A stretch of 8,693 nucleotides of DNA, taken from assembly GCA_007116995.1 (NCBI GenBank), contig SKHL01000302.1, positions 1 through 8,693 of the forward strand, in the 5' to 3' direction. Positions within the stretch are counted from its first letter, which is position 1; each line of letters begins with the position of its first letter. Both the position numbers and the translations under genes were made by a program. This stretch comes from Limnochordia bacterium (GTDB taxonomy: Bacteria > Bacillota > Limnochordia > Darwinibacteriales > DTU012). Under the pieces are notes generated by a model. That model was not told the DNA's origin and did not search any database. It worked only from the letters and a program-made list of their open reading frames with translations. Shown here piece by piece: positions 6,113-8,693 of this stretch.

Positions 6113-7482
6113 GTTTGCGTGACTTAGTTTTTTGGGCGTATCGACAGTGTCGAACCCGTCTATTTGAGTCGATCTTAATCATTGTGGCTGTCGGCCTTGG
6201 TGTGGGTGTTATTGTCTCTGTACTTGCTTTATTTAATGGGGTTCGCATCCAGCAGGCAACGTATTTACGGCAACCAACATACCGAATGGTTCGGATGACA
6301 GCTGTTGAAGATATTGCCGAGGTGTTAGCTAATGCTACGAGTCCGCTCCTATCAATTGCAACGACTGCAATCAATGATCGCGTTCAGTTTACCTTAGACG
6401 ATATTCGTCAACTAAAAGTATCCTTTCCCAACAGTTATGCTTTTGTACAACAATCAGCTATGTATCAGTTAGATCCATCAATGGTATCATACCAAGAAGT
6501 GCCGATCCAGACTGGATTTAGAGGCGGAGGAAACTTTCAGGAAAATAATCTACAAGTGATATTGACCACACCTGATTTTTTCCCTTTTATGGACTTTTCT
6601 TTGCATAGTGGAACTTTCTTTATGCAAAATGACTTAGATCAAGGTAATCGGGTGATGATTTTAGGCAGTGCCATGGCTGAGCGCTTGTTTGCAGACGAAA
6701 ATGCTGTCGGTAAGGATGTGTTAATTGCTGGCGATGATAAGCCCTATTCAGTCTTAGGTGTTTTGGCACCAACAAGTCACACTGTAGAAGGACGGCGCGC
6801 AATAGGAGACTTTAATCTGCAGGTTTTTATTCCTGTTACATCCCAACCCCAAGTAGGCAATACCCGTTTTCAGATGGCTGCTGCAGGTAACCAGATGTGG
6901 GGTGCTGTTCAACAGATGGCGGGTGGGGCTAATACTAGCACAACATTTTCAGAACTCCGTGTGGGTGTGGCTGATGGAGCAAACTTAGGAGTGCTATTAC
7001 GAGAAGTGCGTCAGTACGCAAGTTTAGCGTATGGTGACTTGGTTTCCATTTATGCTCCGTATGAAGAGCTGCAAAACCAGCAACAGCGCAATATATTTAT
7101 GGGTATGATTGTTGCCTTGTTTGCTTCTATTGGTTTGCTCATAGCTGCTGTAAACATTCTAACACTTATGCTGGCGCGTATCTTGAGGCGCACACGGGGC
7201 ATTGGGATAAGTATGGCCTTAGGAGCTAATCGTAAGGCAATTTTTTTCCAGTTCTTAGTTGAAGCATGCTTATTAGGTGTGGTTGGTTCAGTTCTCGGTG
7301 TTGCCATATCCTATGGCGGTGTACATTTAGTATCTATCTTAGTCGATGAACCGATATCGCACACGTTTATGGTGCAACTCATTGGGATTCTTATCTCGCT
7401 AGGCATAAGTTTGATTTTTGGCGTATATCCAGCATACCAAGGAGCACAGATTAGACCCGTAGATGCGCTGCGGTCTGTATAA
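6109..7482 (+). CDS. MacB/FtsX-type ABC transporter permease, first of two
   Basis: This 457-aa inner-membrane protein has the four-helix MacB topology. TM1 is at about 20-42, a large extracytoplasmic MacB_PCD-like domain spans about 43-326, TM2 about 329-356, TM3 about 378-408 and TM4 about 420-441. Family hallmarks are the cytoplasmic loop RRTRGIGISMALGANRKAI (360-378), which contacts the ATPase, and the C-terminal YPAYQGAQIRPVDALR (440-455). The usual Glu before 'IG' in that loop is Gly here. The periplasmic domain carries a Gln/Met/Gly/Ala-rich low-complexity stretch (about 258-282, QMAAAGNQMWGAVQQMAGG). The start ATG overlaps the TolC stop, with GGGGTGGG a few bases upstream. The lack of a fused ATPase fits pairing with the separate ATPase gene of the operon. 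Confidence 0.93.
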   Translation: MSLRDLVFWAYRQCRTRLFESILIIVAVGLGVGVIVSVLALFNGVRIQQATYLRQPTYRMVRMTAVEDIAEVLANATSPLLSIATTAINDRVQFTLDDIRQLKVSFPNSYAFVQQSAMYQLDPSMVSYQEVPIQTGFRGGGNFQENNLQVILTTPDFFPFMDFSLHSGTFFMQNDLDQGNRVMILGSAMAERLFADENAVGKDVLIAGDDKPYSVLGVLAPTSHTVEGRRAIGDFNLQVFIPVTSQPQVGNTRFQMAAAGNQMWGAVQQMAGGANTSTTFSELRVGVADGANLGVLLREVRQYASLAYGDLVSIYAPYEELQNQQQRNIFMGMIVALFASIGLLIAAVNILTLMLARILRRTRGIGISMALGANRKAIFFQFLVEACLLGVVGSVLGVAISYGGVHLVSILVDEPISHTFMVQLIGILISLGISLIFGVYPAYQGAQIRPVDALRSV

Positions 7483-7490
7483 AGGGGTGA
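7481..7490 (+). promoter_or_regulatory. Ribosome binding site that decides a TTG start
   Basis: AAAGGGGTGA overlaps the stop of the first permease gene and lies 6 nt before a TTG at 7497-7499. No ATG or GTG in that frame is suitably spaced, and the codons after the TTG immediately give a typical permease N-terminus. Confidence 0.75.
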
Positions 7491-7496
7491 TTACAG

Positions 7497-8693
7497 TTGA
7501 GAGATTTATTGAGCTATACAATACGATTGTTAAAAAGCCGCTCGGTGCGTACGATGCTAACTATCTTTCAAGTTGCGTTAGGAATATGGGCCGTATCTCT
7601 GATCTTAAGCGCTAATTTTAATATTCGCGCTCAAATCAATGAGGCGACCACAAAATATGGCCAAAACCTGTTGGTGGTGACTGCTCAAACCCGTGAGGAG
7701 CGTGAGGATGGATCCATTCAAGTGCGCAGTCAAAGTGTGTTTAACATGGAGCAGATTCCACAGCTTAAGGAGAGCAGCAATATCCAACGAGCTTATATTG
7801 TTCAGAACTTAGGATTGCAGATGAGCCTACTATGGGCCGATCAGACATATCGTCTTCAAGGGTTAGTTGGAGCCACAGCGGATTACCTTTTGGCTGGAGG
7901 TCTTGAACTAGTGGCAGGTGATTTCTTTAGCGAGTTGGATGTACACCAAGGCAATCGTGTCATCCTAATATCTCAGACTGTGGCTCGGCAGCTATTTTCG
8001 GGTGAAACAGCGGTGGGTAGAAGTATTATTTTGGACCGAGCTGTAGGTAGAATGCAACAAGCTAATGTAGCACGACGAGCTACAGCTGGCGAGAGTGCAC
8101 CTGTGAATCAAGGAATGAAATTTGAAGTTATCGGTGTATATAACGATATGGATGAGTTACAAATTGCATTTGTTGATCGAAGTCATGGGATTATCCCTCT
8201 TGGTTCTCACGTCGAAGCTAGTGTGGGGCAAACTGGGGGTAACACTCGATTACCTGGAGGTACTCAAGGCATGCGCGGCGAGGTGCTGTCTGATCCTCAA
8301 GTACTAGGAAGAGTACAGGACATGTTTCAGGGTTTTCCTAGAGGCAACATGGATACCGCTCAAGCCCTCGAGCAGTTCTTGCCTAGCGGTAGTGCAACAT
8401 TCGATTCGTACCCTAGTATGGTGATTCAAGCACAGAGTAATCAGATCCATGCAGCTGCTAATGATGCTCGAGTGATTCTACAATCAGTCTTACTAGATAA
8501 CGGGGATTTGGCTGTGGAGTATGTTAGAGATCGTAATGCAGAGTTATTCTCTATGGTAAATCAGGTAATCTACTTCTTCTTCGCCTTTGGTTTTATTGCT
8601 ATTGTTGTTAGCTCTGTGGGAATTCTGAGTGTGATGATGATAAGTGTAGTCGAACGGACGCGAAGTAGAGGTCTAAGTCGAGCATTAGGTGCA
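7497..8693 (+). CDS. MacB/FtsX-type ABC transporter permease, second of two (3' end missing)
   Basis: The frame is open for 399 codons from a TTG start to the window edge. The N-terminus MRDLLSYTIRLLKSRSVRTM (1-20) precedes TM1 (about 20-39). A long extracytoplasmic domain follows (about 40-353), with the MacB_PCD-type passages GLELVAGDFFSELD and VILISQTVARQLFSGETAVGRSI. TM2 is at about 357-384, then the conserved loop VERTRSRGLSRALGA (385-399), where the window ends. By comparison with the first permease, about 85 residues are missing, including TM3 and TM4. The extracytoplasmic domain is larger than in the first permease and contains Gly/Gln/Asn-rich stretches (for example GQTGGNTRLPGGTQG). 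The two permeases differ clearly in sequence, so a heterodimer sharing one ATPase is likely. The start rests on the SD at 7481-7490, 14 nt after the previous stop. Confidence 0.9.
   Translation, partial: MRDLLSYTIRLLKSRSVRTMLTIFQVALGIWAVSLILSANFNIRAQINEATTKYGQNLLVVTAQTREEREDGSIQVRSQSVFNMEQIPQLKESSNIQRAYIVQNLGLQMSLLWADQTYRLQGLVGATADYLLAGGLELVAGDFFSELDVHQGNRVILISQTVARQLFSGETAVGRSIILDRAVGRMQQANVARRATAGESAPVNQGMKFEVIGVYNDMDELQIAFVDRSHGIIPLGSHVEASVGQTGGNTRLPGGTQGMRGEVLSDPQVLGRVQDMFQGFPRGNMDTAQALEQFLPSGSATFDSYPSMVIQAQSNQIHAAANDARVILQSVLLDNGDLAVEYVRDRNAELFSMVNQVIYFFFAFGFIAIVVSSVGILSVMMISVVERTRSRGLSRALGA

Noticed and set aside
6084..6374. Minus-strand 96-aa open frame across the TolC/permease junction
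   Set aside because: It overlaps two strong plus-strand genes and has low-complexity Thr/Pro/Arg composition typical of an antisense frame.
8122..8307. Plus-strand 61-aa open frame within the second permease
   Set aside because: It is out of frame with a 399-codon permease reading that continues through it with clear MacB features.
1..8693. Mobile element, CRISPR array or tRNA/rRNA genes
   Set aside because: No transposase or integrase motifs, terminal repeats, regularly spaced repeats or structured RNA gene signatures were found on either strand.

Overview
The window looks like a chromosomal segment from a bacterium of the Bacillota (Firmicutes) or a close relative. This is inferred from strong AGGAGG-like ribosome binding sites, tightly packed overlapping genes, a CpsD-type bacterial tyrosine kinase tail, and an ECF sigma operon with small Firmicutes-style accessory proteins. 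The two TolC-family proteins point to either a diderm lineage of that phylum or a lineage that keeps TolC relatives for another purpose. The sequence alone does not settle the species.

Layout. Positions 1-120 hold the last 39 codons of a plus-strand gene, probably a bacterial tyrosine (BY) kinase of the CpsD/CapB type. A perfect 16-bp hairpin at 136-175 serves as a terminator between it and a convergent minus-strand operon. That operon, read leftwards from about 1500 to 185, encodes an ECF sigma factor, a small probable anti-sigma factor, and two small proteins (86 and 77 aa) that are divergent tandem paralogues of each other. All four are coupled by overlapping or abutting stop and start codons. 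A candidate ECF-type promoter (TGAACC, 16-nt spacer, CGAC) lies directly upstream of the sigma gene and suggests autoregulation.

A 160-bp divergent intergenic region separates this operon from a plus-strand export operon that runs from 1642 past the right edge. Its order is: membrane fusion protein (HlyD/MacA type), MacB/LolD-type ABC ATPase, a short TolC-family protein, a longer TolC-family protein, and two different MacB/FtsX-type permeases, the second cut by the window end. Adjacent genes overlap by ATGA three times, abut once (TAG then ATG), and are 14 nt apart once.

Working model (inference): the ATPase energises a heterodimer of the two permeases. The fusion protein and one or both TolC-like proteins form the extracytoplasmic duct, as in MacAB-TolC. 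The divergent ECF operon may sense envelope stress and could control the exporter, although no copy of the ECF motif was seen in front of it. The most unusual points are the short TolC-like protein, which appears to have lost both beta-barrel segments while its neighbour keeps them, and the pair of uncharacterised small proteins behind the sigma/anti-sigma genes.
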